Counted from the stretch's first letter, positions 24,690 through 34,208 are shown. The stretch is 64,000 nt of DNA from JAWKIW01 sp041394145 (GCA_041394145.1 JAWKIW010000001.1:496001-560000); one strand, 5' to 3'. The notes: generated by a model not told the origin, from the letters alone. A program made the numbers and translations.

Positions 24690-27600
24690 TCAGTGCAGGT
24701 CGTGGATGAACACGTCCCAATCGGCGTCGGTCACGAGCTCGCCGGGCACCAGGTTGGTGGCGATCGAGGGGAACACGACCCAGGAGCCGTCGGGCGAGAG
24801 GGCGGGTTCGAGGGAGTCGCCGTTGGGTCCGTTGGCGGCGTAGCCCATCGTGGCGGTCTGGAGCCCGACGCCGTAGAGGTGGACGTAGACGTTCTGGAAG
24901 GTGCCGTTGGGCCACGTGGCGGTGGCCTCGAAGGCGGTCCGACTCCCGTCGCTGCTGATCGCCGGAGCCCGGGCCCCGCCGGGCACCAGCTCCTCGGCGG
25001 TCTGGGTCGAGCTGTCGTAGCGGTACAGGGCGCCACTGCCGGCCACCGAGTCATCGGTCGTCTTGACGAACGAGACGTAGCGACCGGACGCGTCGACCGA
25101 CGGCTGGCTCGACCACTGGCCGGGCAGGACGTCGACCATCGTCCCCGCCGTGAGGTCGAGGCGGATCACGTAGTTGTGATCGCAGCTCGACGTGAACGCG
25201 ACGATCGAGCCGGTGTGGTTCAGGGAGGGGTCGACGTCGTTGTCGCTCAGGTACGGCTCGAAGTCGTTGCAGCTGGGCCGGGGGATGGCCGAGCCGTCGT
25301 GCTTCATGCTGGCGATCCGGGTCGTGCCGGTCGTGCGGTCGTACACGAGGACCTGGGGCCCGATGCCCGAGAGGGTGGCGACGTAGGCGACGTGGGTGCC
25401 GTCACCGCTGATGGCCGGGGTGCGGGGCCCCCCGGAGCCCCCCGCCAGGCTCGGCAGCATCGCCGCACACGCCGCGGCGTGGGCCGCCGGGACGCCGGGC
25501 TCCGACGGAGAGGCGCACACGACGCCGCCGTTCAGCGCCGTCGACGTGCCCGTCTGCCGGTCGTGCAGCACGACCGCCTCGTAGAGGAAGGGGTCGCCCC
25601 AGTACTGCGTGGTGTACGCCACGTAGCGGCCGTCGTCGCTGATCACCGGGTCGGCCACGAGGGTGCGGTAGTCGTCGCCGCCGAGCAGCCGGGTGAGGCG
25701 GTTGGCCACCCGGTCGTACACGTAGACGTCGGTCGTCCCGTTGGTGTCGGTCGGTTCGAGCGACGTGTTGGTCTCGAACACCACCACGTCGCCGTTGGCG
25801 CTCACGTCGACGCCCTGCGCCGACGAGTCGCCGAGGACGAGACGGTCGGTGGCGAGCTTCTCGATCGTGATGGCCAGCGTCTTGGTGTCGGTGCGGCCCA
25901 TGCTGTCGGTGACGCGGAACGTCACGAACCTCACCATGGTGGCGGTCGGGGTGCCGCCGATGGTGCCCGTCGCCGCGTCCCACGTGACGCCATCGGGCAG
26001 GACGCCACCGATCAGCTGCCAGGTGAACGGCCCCCAGCCCTCGGCCTGGAGCCCGATGCCGGGTGAGATCTCGTAGCCCTCGTAGGCGGTGATCGGGCCG
26101 GTGGTGATCCTGACCTGCGGCCAGATGCGGATGGACAACACCTGTTCGTCGTAGGCACCGCCGGCATCCGCGGCTCGAACGGTGAAGGTGTACAGACCGG
26201 ACGCGGTCGGCGTTCCCGAGATGGCGCCCGTCGCCGGATGGAGCGAGAGGCCGGGCGGGAAGGTGCCTCCGACGACGGTCCACGTCGCCACCGGGAAGTG
26301 CCCGTCAGCGACGAGCTGTGCGGTCTGTGGCGCGGGAGGGTAGGCCTCGTCCACGTACGACGCCGGCAGCGTGGTGGTGGTGATCACCAACGGATCGAGC
26401 GACGCTCCGGCGGAGAAGCGCAGCCGGGGGGCGAAGTTGCGGACGTCGCCGTTCGGGCGTTCCGTGACGGTCGCCCGGCAGGGGAAGTACGTGTTGTACG
26501 GCGGTGACGTCGCACAGCTGTGCGCCCAGTCGAAGATGAACGGCACCTCCTGCGTGTAGATCGCCTTGCCGAAGAGGTCGACGGTGCCAGCCAGGCCGAC
26601 GTCGACCTTCCACCAGGGTTCGGTGGTCTCCTGGCTGAACGTGGCCTCGGCGAAGGGTCCGACGCCGGCCTTGAAGGCCTCGAAGCCCAAGACGTCGACG
26701 CCGGCCGCGAACCAGAGATCGACCATGGCATAGGCCTTCAAGTGGTTGGGGTCGAACACCTCGCCCATCTGGTCGAAGTTCTGCTCGGCGATCCACTGGG
26801 GGTCGAACACCCCCTTGTTGTCCTCGACGCCCATCTTCACGTTGGCCTCGGCGGTGGCATGGAGGTCGAAGCCGGTCAGGCCGACGCTGAGGTCCATCAC
26901 GGCGCCGTACCACAAGAAGACGCCGATCTTGGTCTTCGGGATGTAGAACTTGTACCCGAGCTTCTTCAGGTCGAAGGTGCAGTAGACCTCGGCGTGGTCG
27001 AGCTCGATGGAGGCGGTGGCGTGCGGCGTCACGGTCGCGGTGACGAGGGGCCTGGGGATGGGCAGCCAGCCCCACTTGAAGTACCAGCGCCAGGCGATGC
27101 CGAGGTCGTAGCGGACACCGACGCCGAGGGTGAGGTCGAGACCGTCGAGGTGGCAGTAGCCGGGAAGTCCCAGGCTGCCGGCGATCTTGCCGGCGATCTG
27201 CTCCCCGCCGTTGACGGCGTCGGAGAGCTTGAACCCGTAGAACAGGTCACCGCTGAGACCTTGGGGCGTCCCGCCGACCATCTCGGGAGGCAGGGCCTGG
27301 CCGTCGAGCGTCGGGGTCACCGTGCCGCCCTCCACGGCGTCGTTCACGTCGATGTCCACGTCGAACTCGAGGAACGCGTCCTCCACGAGTCCCGGCACGG
27401 TCGTCACGCGCTGCACGCCGCCACCGAGGTCCTCCACCGACACGACGCGTCCCAGGAAGCCATCGGGCAGCTGATCGGTCGGGTCGAGCAGCAGGTGGTC
27501 GTCGACCTGGAACGTCTCGGCACCCGGGCCCAGCACGACGACGACCCGGAGTGCGCCGGGCACGGCCGTCACCCGCTGGAACCCTTCCGCGAGCGGACTC

Positions 27601-29105
27601 ACCGCAGTGACCTGTCCGGAGAACCCGTCGGGCGGCGCCGCCGCTTCATCGAGCTTGAGGAGGCCACCCACCACGTAGGGTTCCTCGGCCCAGAGGTCGA
27701 ACGACTGCTCCGGGCCGCTGGGGATGACCGACGGCGTCACCGAGAGCACCGACGTGGCGTCGCGGGTCGTCTCGGGGATCTCCACCTGGGCCTTGAAGCC
27801 CGGCTCGGAGACCTCGACGTAGGTGGAGCCGATCGGGAACCACCCGAGCAGGTCGACCACCAGGTGGCCGGTGCCGGAGTTGTTGTAGAAGGAGACGTCA
27901 CCGCCGGCGCCCATCTTCACGATGGCGAGGTTCGGCGTGTTCACGCCGGGCTCGGTGTTCACGTTCGAGGCGAGCGGCCAGGGCTCACCGGCCGGCCACG
28001 CCGTGATGAACGAGTCCTGGGACGCCTCGGTGGAGGTGATGTTCACCACGACGGCACCGATCGGCTCGTCGGGGAGGTCCAGCGTGAGGGTCTGCCCCGG
28101 GCCGATCTTGCCGGGCGGCACGCCGGTGCCCGGGTCGCGGGTGTCCATCAGCCGGAACGGCACGTCCGGTCGGAAGTTCGACTGGGTGGGGAACCAGCCG
28201 AGCACGTCGACGATGACATGGCCGTACCCCGAGTTGTTGAGCAGGCTGATCTTGCCGTCGGTCCCGAGCTTCACGAAGGCGAGGTTCGGCGTGTTCACGC
28301 CCGGATCGGTGTTCACGTTCGAGGCCAGCGGCCACGGATCACCCGCCGGCCACGCCGTGATGAACGAGACCTCCGAGGCCTCCGTGGAGGTGATGTTCAC
28401 CACCACCGAACCCACGTCCGTCGCCGGGACGCCGCCTCGTCCTGTGACCTGCAGGTCGAAGGTCTCCCGCGGACCGAGCGTGCCGAGGTGACCACCCGTG
28501 CCGTCACGGGTGTCGAGCAACCGAGCCGGGGTCAGCGAGGTGAAGGTCGCCGTCGTCGGGAACCAGCCCAGCGCGTCGGCCACGAGGTGGCCGTAGCCCG
28601 AGTTGTTGTAGAGGCTGACGGCGCCGCCGGCGCCGAGCTTCACGACGGCCAGGTTCGGCGTGTTCACGCCCGGCTCGGTGTTGACGTTGGACGCCAGCGG
28701 CCACGGATCACCCGCCGGCCACGCCGTGATGAACGACACCGCCGACGCCTCGGTCGACGTGATGTTGAGCACGACGGCACCCACGCCGGTCGCCGGGATG
28801 CCGCCCCGACCCGCGACCTGGAGGGTGAGGGTCTCGGCCGGACCGACCTTGCCGAGGTGACCACCGGTGCCGTCACGGGTGTCGAGCAACCGGGTGGGCG
28901 TGATGGCCTGGAACTCGTCCGGGTCCATGACCCGTGAGGTGGGCTGCCGCTGCGGTGCCGTCATGGCGTCGGCGGGATCCGCCGGCGACCCGACGACCGG
29001 ATCGGCGGCGCCCGGCGACGCCGCTGCGGCGGCGACCCCCGGCACCAGACCCACCAGCAGGAGCAGGGCGGTCGTGACCGCTACCAGCGTGCGCCGTACG
29101 TGCAT
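24690..29105 (-). CDS. Large secreted multidomain protein: three GWF-type repeats, Ig-like domains, C-terminal beta-propeller
   Basis: 1471 residues from ATG 29105 with an upstream AAGGTGGG. A clear Sec signal peptide (MHVRRTLVAVTTALLLLVGL, then AAAAA) directs export. Residues ~60-420 hold three ~120-residue repeats, each running from RLLDTRD through NITSTEAS and FITAWPAG to GHLVADALGWFP. A middle region (~430-900) has no family I recognise. Two putative Ig domains (He_PIG type, with LSLHPATGAISGTPTASG near residue 1000 and WDAATGTIGGTPTATM) precede a TolB-like beta-propeller with several DGRYVAY/DGSRTAF-type blades up to the C-terminus. No sortase signal or transmembrane anchor is visible, so it is probably released or wall-associated through the repeats. 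An adhesive or matrix role is inference. Confidence 0.8.
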   Translation of the reverse strand: MHVRRTLVAVTTALLLLVGLVPGVAAAAASPGAADPVVGSPADPADAMTAPQRQPTSRVMDPDEFQAITPTRLLDTRDGTGGHLGKVGPAETLTLQVAGRGGIPATGVGAVVLNITSTEASAVSFITAWPAGDPWPLASNVNTEPGVNTPNLAVVKLGAGGAVSLYNNSGYGHLVADALGWFPTTATFTSLTPARLLDTRDGTGGHLGTLGPRETFDLQVTGRGGVPATDVGSVVVNITSTEASEVSFITAWPAGDPWPLASNVNTDPGVNTPNLAFVKLGTDGKISLLNNSGYGHVIVDVLGWFPTQSNFRPDVPFRLMDTRDPGTGVPPGKIGPGQTLTLDLPDEPIGAVVVNITSTEASQDSFITAWPAGEPWPLASNVNTEPGVNTPNLAIVKMGAGGDVSFYNNSGTGHLVVDLLGWFPIGSTYVEVSEPGFKAQVEIPETTRDATSVLSVTPSVIPSGPEQSFDLWAEEPYVVGGLLKLDEAAAPPDGFSGQVTAVSPLAEGFQRVTAVPGALRVVVVLGPGAETFQVDDHLLLDPTDQLPDGFLGRVVSVEDLGGGVQRVTTVPGLVEDAFLEFDVDIDVNDAVEGGTVTPTLDGQALPPEMVGGTPQGLSGDLFYGFKLSDAVNGGEQIAGKIAGSLGLPGYCHLDGLDLTLGVGVRYDLGIAWRWYFKWGWLPIPRPLVTATVTPHATASIELDHAEVYCTFDLKKLGYKFYIPKTKIGVFLWYGAVMDLSVGLTGFDLHATAEANVKMGVEDNKGVFDPQWIAEQNFDQMGEVFDPNHLKAYAMVDLWFAAGVDVLGFEAFKAGVGPFAEATFSQETTEPWWKVDVGLAGTVDLFGKAIYTQEVPFIFDWAHSCATSPPYNTYFPCRATVTERPNGDVRNFAPRLRFSAGASLDPLVITTTTLPASYVDEAYPPAPQTAQLVADGHFPVATWTVVGGTFPPGLSLHPATGAISGTPTASGLYTFTVRAADAGGAYDEQVLSIRIWPQVRITTGPITAYEGYEISPGIGLQAEGWGPFTWQLIGGVLPDGVTWDAATGTIGGTPTATMVRFVTFRVTDSMGRTDTKTLAITIEKLATDRLVLGDSSAQGVDVSANGDVVVFETNTSLEPTDTNGTTDVYVYDRVANRLTRLLGGDDYRTLVADPVISDDGRYVAYTTQYWGDPFLYEAVVLHDRQTGTSTALNGGVVCASPSEPGVPAAHAAACAAMLPSLAGGSGGPRTPAISGDGTHVAYVATLSGIGPQVLVYDRTTGTTRIASMKHDGSAIPRPSCNDFEPYLSDNDVDPSLNHTGSIVAFTSSCDHNYVIRLDLTAGTMVDVLPGQWSSQPSVDASGRYVSFVKTTDDSVAGSGALYRYDSSTQTAEELVPGGARAPAISSDGSRTAFEATATWPNGTFQNVYVHLYGVGLQTATMGYAANGPNGDSLEPALSPDGSWVVFPSIATNLVPGELVTDADWDVFIHDLH
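27830..28925 (-). repeat. Three tandem ~360-bp repeats inside the secreted protein gene
   Basis: Near-identical DNA recurs at spacings of 354 and 369 bp. The conserved core AGGTTCGGCGTGTTCACG begins at 27928, 28282 and 28651, and long flanking stretches are also shared. The copies encode the three RLLDTRD...GWFP modules. Such similarity at DNA level indicates recent duplication or gene conversion. Confidence 0.8.
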
Positions 29106-29325
29106 GGCCCACCTCCGCCTTCGACGAGGAGGCAATCGCAGTGATCCCGGCCGCACCGACAGCGTGGTCGCAACGGCCGGTTCCGGCCAGGGCCGGCCGG
29201 GTGCCGACCTGAGGTCGGAGGTCGGGGCGGGCCCGGGCCCTAGGGCCTGACGACGGTTCCCGGGAGGTCATCGCGCGGCGCCCACCGGCCCCCGTCGATC
29301 CGGACGGCCGACGCCGGGTCGCGGG

Positions 29326-29331
29326 TAGCGT
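29326..29331 (+). promoter_or_regulatory. -10 box TAGCGT before galT
   Basis: TAGCGT ends 9 nt before the galT ATG and no ribosome binding site lies between, fitting a leaderless galT-galK mRNA. Confidence 0.45.
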
Positions 29332-29340
29332 GCCGGACCG

Positions 29341-30261
29341 ATGCCCGAGCCAGAGGATCTCCCCTACCGCTTGGATCCGCTGACCGGCGACCTCGCCTAC
29401 ATCGTCGCCAAGCGCCAGGGGCGCCCGAACCTGCCGTCGTCGGGCTGCCCGTTCTGCCCCGGCGGCCTCGAGGCCCCCGAGCCCTACGACGTCTTCTCCT
29501 TCCCGAACCGCTGGCCGGCCATCCCCGGCGGACGCAGCGAGGTCGTGCTCTACACGTCCGACCACGACGCCACCTTCGCCTCCCTCGGCGTCGCCGGCGC
29601 TCGGAAGGTCGTCGACCTCTGGGCCGAGCGCACCGCGGTGCTCGGCGCCCGCGACGACGTCGCCTACGTCCTCGTGTTCGAGAACAAGGGCCCCGAGGTC
29701 GGCGCCACCATCGCCCACCCCCACGGGCAGATCTACGCCTTCGACCGCGTGCCGCCCCGCGCCCACGACGAGCTCGACCGCGCCGAGCTCAGCGCCTTCG
29801 CACCCGAGGCGGCCGGACCCGGGGACGCGCGCCTCGTCGCGCAGCACGGCGGGTGGCGGGCGTGGGTGCCCTGGGCCGCGGGGTGGCCCTACGAGCTGCT
29901 CTTGGCGCCGGTCGAGCAGCGCCCCGACCTGCCGGCGCTCACCGACGCCGAGCGCGACGACCTCTCCGCCCTGCTGATCGACGTGCTCGGCCGACTCGAC
30001 GCGCTGTTCGACGCGCCGATGCCCTACATGCTGTGGTGGCACCAGCGACCGACCGACGGAGGGGACTGGCCGCAGGCCTGGCTCCACCTCCACATCGCCC
30101 CGCTGTTCCGCTCCCCCGGCACCCAGCGCTACGTGGCCGCCGGCGAGCTGGGCAGCCACGTGTACTTCAACCCGATCGACCCCGCCGACGCCGCCGCCGC
30201 CCTGCGGGCCGCCACCCCGATCGCTCGGCCCGCCGAGAGCCCCGAGCCCGCCGGTGGCTGA
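29341..30261 (+). CDS. galT: Galactose-1-phosphate uridylyltransferase
   Basis: 306 residues from ATG 29341. It exchanges UMP between UDP-glucose and galactose 1-phosphate in the Leloir pathway. The active-site HPHGQIYAFD, with the nucleophilic second His, is near residue 127. The zinc-binding pair CPFCPG (~36-39) and the C-terminal WLHLHIAPLFRS (~250) match GalT. FENKGPEVGATIAHPHG includes the usual uridine-binding Asn/Gly. It is slightly shorter than the E. coli enzyme but complete. Its stop overlaps the galK start by 8 nt. No galE or galactose transporter is in the window. Confidence 0.93.
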   Translation: MPEPEDLPYRLDPLTGDLAYIVAKRQGRPNLPSSGCPFCPGGLEAPEPYDVFSFPNRWPAIPGGRSEVVLYTSDHDATFASLGVAGARKVVDLWAERTAVLGARDDVAYVLVFENKGPEVGATIAHPHGQIYAFDRVPPRAHDELDRAELSAFAPEAAGPGDARLVAQHGGWRAWVPWAAGWPYELLLAPVEQRPDLPALTDAERDDLSALLIDVLGRLDALFDAPMPYMLWWHQRPTDGGDWPQAWLHLHIAPLFRSPGTQRYVAAGELGSHVYFNPIDPADAAAALRAATPIARPAESPEPAGG

Positions 30262-31276
30262 TCCTGCAACGGTGACGGCGTTCGCCCCCGGGCGGGTGAA
30301 CCTCATCGGCGACCACACCGACTACGCCGGAGGGCTCGCCCTGCCGATGGCGATCGACCTCGGCACCACCGTCGTCGGCGCGCCCACCGACGAGCCCGTC
30401 GTGCGCCTGACCTCCGACGACCAGCCCGAGCCCGCCGTCGTGCCGATCGACGTCGGCGACCCGTCGACGGTCGCGCCCTCCTGGGCCCGCTACGTCGCCG
30501 GCGTGGTGGCCGAGGTGGCGCCGACGCACGGGTTCCGCGGCGCGGTGCACTCGACGGTGCCGATCGGCAGCGGCCTGTCGTCGAGCGCGGCGCTCGAGCT
30601 GGCGGTGGCCCTGGCGGTGGGCTTCGAGGGCGACCCGCTCGCGCTGGCCCGGCTCGGCCAGCGCGCCGAGCAGCGCGCCTCGGGGGTGCCGTGCGGGCTC
30701 ATGGACCAGCTCACGTCGGCCTGCGGGATCGCCGGGCACGGCCTGCTGATCGACTTCGCGACCGACACCTGGACACCGGTGCCGATCCCCGCCGACGCCG
30801 AGGTGGTGGTCGTCCACTCGGGCGAAGCGCGCGCCCTGGCCGGCTCCGCCTATGCCGAGCGCCGGGCCGCGGTGGAGGCCGCCGCGACGCGCATCGGACC
30901 GCTCGGGTCGGCGACGCTGGACCGGCTCGACGAGATCGACGACCCGGTCGTGCGGCGCCGGGCCCGCCACGTGATCACCGAGGACCAGCGGGTCCGGGCG
31001 TTCGCCGAGGCGCTGCGCGCCGGCGACCTGACCCTCGCCGGGCACGAGATGGTGGCGAGCCACGAGAGCCTCCGCGAGGACTTCGAGGTGTCGACGCCGC
31101 GACTCGACGCCCTCGTGGCCGAGCTGTGCGCCATGCCGGGGGTGGTCGGCGCCCGGCTCACCGGCGCCGGGTTCGGGGGGTGCCTGGTGGCGCTGGCCGA
31201 GCCCGGCGCGGTGGCCCCGACCGGTCGCGCCTGGGTGGTGCACGCCGCCGACGGCGCCCGCCGGATCCGTTCCTGA
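30254..31276 (+). CDS. galK: Galactokinase
   Basis: 340 residues from GTG 30254, which overlaps the galT stop by 8 nt. It phosphorylates galactose at C1 with ATP. The GHMP-kinase motifs are all present: AFAPGRVNLIGDHTDYAGG at the N-terminus (galactokinase signature), STVPIGSGLSSSAALELAVA near residue 97 (phosphate loop) and LTGAGFGGCLVAL near residue 305. GVPCGLMDQLTSACG carries the catalytic Asp. Together with galT it converts galactose to UDP-galactose and glucose 1-phosphate. Confidence 0.95.
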   Translation: MADPATVTAFAPGRVNLIGDHTDYAGGLALPMAIDLGTTVVGAPTDEPVVRLTSDDQPEPAVVPIDVGDPSTVAPSWARYVAGVVAEVAPTHGFRGAVHSTVPIGSGLSSSAALELAVALAVGFEGDPLALARLGQRAEQRASGVPCGLMDQLTSACGIAGHGLLIDFATDTWTPVPIPADAEVVVVHSGEARALAGSAYAERRAAVEAAATRIGPLGSATLDRLDEIDDPVVRRRARHVITEDQRVRAFAEALRAGDLTLAGHEMVASHESLREDFEVSTPRLDALVAELCAMPGVVGARLTGAGFGGCLVALAEPGAVAPTGRAWVVHAADGARRIRS

Positions 31277-31282
31277 CCGACG

Positions 31283-32101
31283 TCAGGCCTGGGCAGCCTT
31301 GGCGAACGCGGCCTCGACCTCGGCGGGCGGGTACGCGTCGGCGCAGGGTCGGCCGGCGCCGGACGGGTCGAGGGCCGGCGGCCGGCCGTGGAGGTTCCAC
31401 CAGGCGAGCGCGGACACGTAGGGGTACCCCCGGGCCGCGAGGTCGGCACAGGTCAGGCCGTCCTCGGCCAGGGCGGCGAGCGTCACCGGACCGGAGGTCC
31501 CCCGCTGCCAGGTGAAGCGGCCGCCGTCGTCGAGCACCACGACCAGCACCGTCGACGGGCCGACCTCCTTGATCGGCGGCTCGGTGCGGGCGGCGCACTC
31601 GAGCACCTCGCCGGCGGCGATCGGTCGGGGCGAGCCGCACGACACGGCGTGGGTCCAGCCCGTCTCGACCGGCAGCTTCGCCTCGAGCGCGGTGGCCACC
31701 TGGTCGGTGGTGAGGCCGGTGCGCGGCACCGCGACGGTGGTGCCCCCCGCCGGCAGCGGCGGCGGGGCCTTCGAGGTCGTGGTCCCGAGGATGTCGGCGG
31801 GCACGGGCACGGTGCGAGCGGTGACCGCCGCCGACGAGGCCTGCTCGGCCCGTTCGCCCTGGCGGGCGAGCACGACGACGACCATCGCCACGACGGCGGC
31901 GAGCACGGCCACGAAGCCCACCATCCGGAGCCACAGCGGGCTGTGGCGGGCGCCGACCTCGCCGTCGTCGCCCACCCCACCCGCGACCGCGGGCCCTGCG
32001 TCGCCACCCGGCGCCGCGGCCGGCGGCTCCCCGGCGGGTGTGGGAGGGTCCGGGCTGCGGCGGGGCTCGTCGCCCGCCCCGGGCTGGTCGTCATCGGTCA
32101 T
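31283..32101 (-). CDS. Single-pass membrane protein with a Cys-containing extracellular domain (DUF4333-like)
   Basis: 272 residues from ATG 32101. A Pro/Gly/Ala-rich cytosolic N-terminus of ~55 residues precedes one transmembrane helix (WLRMVGFVAVLAAVVAMVVVVLA, given here as VGFVAVLAAVVAMVVVVLA). The outer part has VATALEAKLPVETGWTHAVSCG and IAAGEVLECAART, which resembles the DUF4333 lipoprotein-type domain with a Cys pair. A second region near the C-terminus (TCADLAARGYPYVSALAWW, PCADAYP) looks like a small Cys-paired module of the 'C..RG.sy..A..yw' type. Function unknown. It converges on galK with 6 nt between them. Confidence 0.6.
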   Translation of the reverse strand: MTDDDQPGAGDEPRRSPDPPTPAGEPPAAAPGGDAGPAVAGGVGDDGEVGARHSPLWLRMVGFVAVLAAVVAMVVVVLARQGERAEQASSAAVTARTVPVPADILGTTTSKAPPPLPAGGTTVAVPRTGLTTDQVATALEAKLPVETGWTHAVSCGSPRPIAAGEVLECAARTEPPIKEVGPSTVLVVVLDDGGRFTWQRGTSGPVTLAALAEDGLTCADLAARGYPYVSALAWWNLHGRPPALDPSGAGRPCADAYPPAEVEAAFAKAAQA

Positions 32102-32233
32102 GGCGCCCGCAGACGCTACCGGTCAGCCCCGGCCCACACGGCGCAGGTGGCGCCACCGCCCACCGCGACCCTCCCTGGTCGGCCTCGGCCCCGCGACCCG
32201 GGTGGCGCCACAGGCTCCGCGACCCCCTCCGGG

Positions 32234-32932
32234 TCAGCCCCGACCCCGGTGCCCCAGGTCGTCGAGAGCGGCACCGAGGCGATCGAGCGCCGCCGGCGTG
32301 CGCACCCCCCACCAGAAGAGGTCCTGGCCGTCGACCAGGAGCACCGGTGCGACCGTCGCCAGCTCGTCGACGTGGCGGGCACCGAAGGGATAGGGCTCCG
32401 ACGGGGCGAGCACGACGTCGGGCGCCCGCGCCGCCGCCTCCTCGAGGGTGGTCTCTGGATAGCGGTCGTCCTCGTCGGCGAACACGTTGACGACGCCGAG
32501 CCGGGCCAGCAGCGACGAGCCGTAGCACCGACCGCTCATCGTCATCCACGGTCGCCGCCAGATCGGCACGAAGGCCCGCGAGGTGGGCTCGGTCGCTGCC
32601 GGCGGCAGCTGCGGCGGTGGCGCCGGATCGAGGCCGAGGTCGGCTCGCAGCGCGCCGAGCTGGGGGGCGACGTCGTCGACCGCATCGATCCGGAACACGA
32701 ACAGGCGCACGCCCGCCGCCTGCAGCGCGGCGGCGTCCTGGGCCCGGTTCTCCTCCTGGCACACCACGACGAGGTCGGGGCGCAGCGCCTGCACGGCGTC
32801 GAGGTCGGGGTCCTTGGTCCCGCCCACCGACGGCAGCTCGGGGTGCTCGCAGAACCGGGTGACGCCGACCGGCGTCACCCCCCAGGCCACCAACGTCTCG
32901 GTCGCGGACGGCACGAGCGACACCACGCGCAC
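32234..32932 (-). CDS. Helical-backbone metal/cobalamin receptor (BtuF-like)
   Basis: 232 residues from ATG 32932. The sequence starts directly with MRVVSLVPSATETLVAWG, then VGVTRFCEHPE and LRPDLVVVCQEENRAQDAAAL, followed by RCYGSSLLARLGVVNVFAD, all typical of class III periplasmic binding proteins that bind cobalamin, heme or siderophores. No signal peptide or lipobox precedes the domain, so it is either cytosolic, as in several actinobacterial 'cobalamin-binding protein' genes, or the start is wrong. No transporter genes are adjacent. The function is therefore uncertain. Confidence 0.7.
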   Translation of the reverse strand: MRVVSLVPSATETLVAWGVTPVGVTRFCEHPELPSVGGTKDPDLDAVQALRPDLVVVCQEENRAQDAAALQAAGVRLFVFRIDAVDDVAPQLGALRADLGLDPAPPPQLPPAATEPTSRAFVPIWRRPWMTMSGRCYGSSLLARLGVVNVFADEDDRYPETTLEEAAARAPDVVLAPSEPYPFGARHVDELATVAPVLLVDGQDLFWWGVRTPAALDRLGAALDDLGHRGRG

Positions 32933-33011
32933 GCCGTCACCCGCCGCCGCTCGACGGGGCCGCCGCGGCCGGCCGGCGCGCCGATGCTCCCGTGGCCGAG
33001 CGCACGCCGGC

Positions 33012-33662
33012 TCACATGCGACCGAGCAGCTCGGCCTTCTTGGCCTGGAACTCCTCGTCGGTGAGCACGCCCTTGTCGCGCAGCTGGCTCAGGTGCTCGA
33101 TCTGCTGGGGGATGGAGGGCGGCGCCTCGGCCGGGGCCGGCGCCGGCGTGGCGCCGGCCATCTGCTGGCCCAGTCGGTCGAAGTTGCGGCGGTCGTTGAG
33201 CTCCATCTGCCGGTAGATCTCGTTCTGCCCCGCGCTCGGCTTGCGGATGTCGTCGAAGACCTGAGCGCCGTCCTTGGAGGCCGACTCGATCTGCAGGTCG
33301 CCGAGGCCGAGCAGGCGCTCGAAGATCCGCTGCTCGAAGAAGATCGTGTTGATCCGCTCGAGGGGGATCTCGATGCCCCGCTTGGCGATGATGCCCGACC
33401 GGTACACGACGCGGTCGGTGGTGAGCACGAAGTCGGTGCTCGCCCACGTGAGGAAGACCCGCAGGAAGTACACGAGGCCCACCAGGACGAGCAGGGCGAC
33501 GAGCAGCTTCACCGGGTCGGGCCAGTTGAAGCCCAGGACGATGATCCCGAGGATCACCGACCCGACGAGGGGGGCGATCCCCTTGACGAGCATCCACCAG
33601 TGCGGGTGCAGGTCGAGGATCAGCTCTTCGTACTCGTGCAGCAGCTCTTTCGGGTACGACAC
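33012..33662 (-). CDS. Membrane protein with bacterial PH (DUF304) and SHOCT domains
   Basis: 216 residues from ATG 33662. Two adjacent transmembrane helices (LVKGIAPLVGSVILGIIVLG and LLVALLVLVGLVYFLRVFL) are followed by a bPH2 domain: FVLTTDRVVYRSGIIAKRG, then IPLERINTIFFEQRIFERLLG and LGDLQIESA. The C-terminus is a SHOCT helix pair, IEHLSQLRDKGVLTDEEFQAKKAELL. Proteins of this design are widespread in Actinobacteria, and their role at the membrane is not established. Confidence 0.8.
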   Translation of the reverse strand: MSYPKELLHEYEELILDLHPHWWMLVKGIAPLVGSVILGIIVLGFNWPDPVKLLVALLVLVGLVYFLRVFLTWASTDFVLTTDRVVYRSGIIAKRGIEIPLERINTIFFEQRIFERLLGLGDLQIESASKDGAQVFDDIRKPSAGQNEIYRQMELNDRRNFDRLGQQMAGATPAPAPAEAPPSIPQQIEHLSQLRDKGVLTDEEFQAKKAELLGRM

Positions 33663-33752
33663 GGCAGCGAGCGTAGCCAGCGGACGGCGTCGGCGACGGG
33701 GACGGTCGACCGACGGGCTGCTGATCGCCGCGCCGACCGGTCCGCCGGTCGG

Positions 33753-34097
33753 TCAGCCCCAGCCGAGCTCGTGCAGGCGGGCGTCGGAGATGCCGAAGTG
33801 GTGGCCGACCTCGTGCACGACGGTGACCTGCACCTGGCGGACGACCTCGGCCTCGGTGCGGCAGCGGGCCAGGATCGGGAGGCGGTAGATCGTGATGCGG
33901 TCGGGCATGGCCAGCCCGCCGTACTCCTGCCGGTCCGTGAGCGGGATGCCCTCGTAGAGGCCGAGCAGGTGGGGGTCGCCGCTGGTGTCGCGCACGAAGA
34001 CGGCCACGTTGTCGATGTGGCGGCCCAGCTCGGGCGGGATCCCGTCGAGGGCCTCGGCCACCAGGGCCTCGAAGCGCTCGGGTGCAACCTCGATCAC
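33753..34097 (-). CDS. Zincin-like metallopeptidase of the DUF1025 type
   Basis: 114 residues from ATG 34097. The extended zinc motif VVHEVGHHFGISDARLHELG near residue 95 (HExxHxxGxxD) gives two His and an Asp ligand and the catalytic Glu. The N-terminal FEALVAEALDGIPPELG and the middle LLGLYEGIPLTDR and PDRITIYRLPI are typical of this small family of minimal metallopeptidases. It is cytosolic. No substrate is known. It is divergent from the UvrD-type helicase. Confidence 0.85.
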   Translation of the reverse strand: MIEVAPERFEALVAEALDGIPPELGRHIDNVAVFVRDTSGDPHLLGLYEGIPLTDRQEYGGLAMPDRITIYRLPILARCRTEAEVVRQVQVTVVHEVGHHFGISDARLHELGWG

Positions 34098-34195
34098 GGT
34101 GGCGCACGGTACCGCCGCGCGACGACGATCGACCGCCCGAACCGACCGGCCCGGCCCGGCGGCGTGTCGGCGCCGGGAGCGTCACACCGGGTGCC

Positions 34196-34201
34196 TAAGG
34201 T
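34196..34201 (+). promoter_or_regulatory. -10 box TAAGGT before the UvrD-type helicase
   Basis: TAAGGT ends 7 nt before GTG 34209. In-frame GTG codons at 34191 and 34200 overlap the box, so the promoter favours 34209 as the start. Confidence 0.45.
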
Positions 34202-34208
34202 GGGACCG

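Noticed and set aside
32583..34190. Very long open frame continuous with the UvrD-type helicase
   Set aside because: It runs antisense through four recognisable reverse-strand genes, has no family features of its own and is explained by high GC content.
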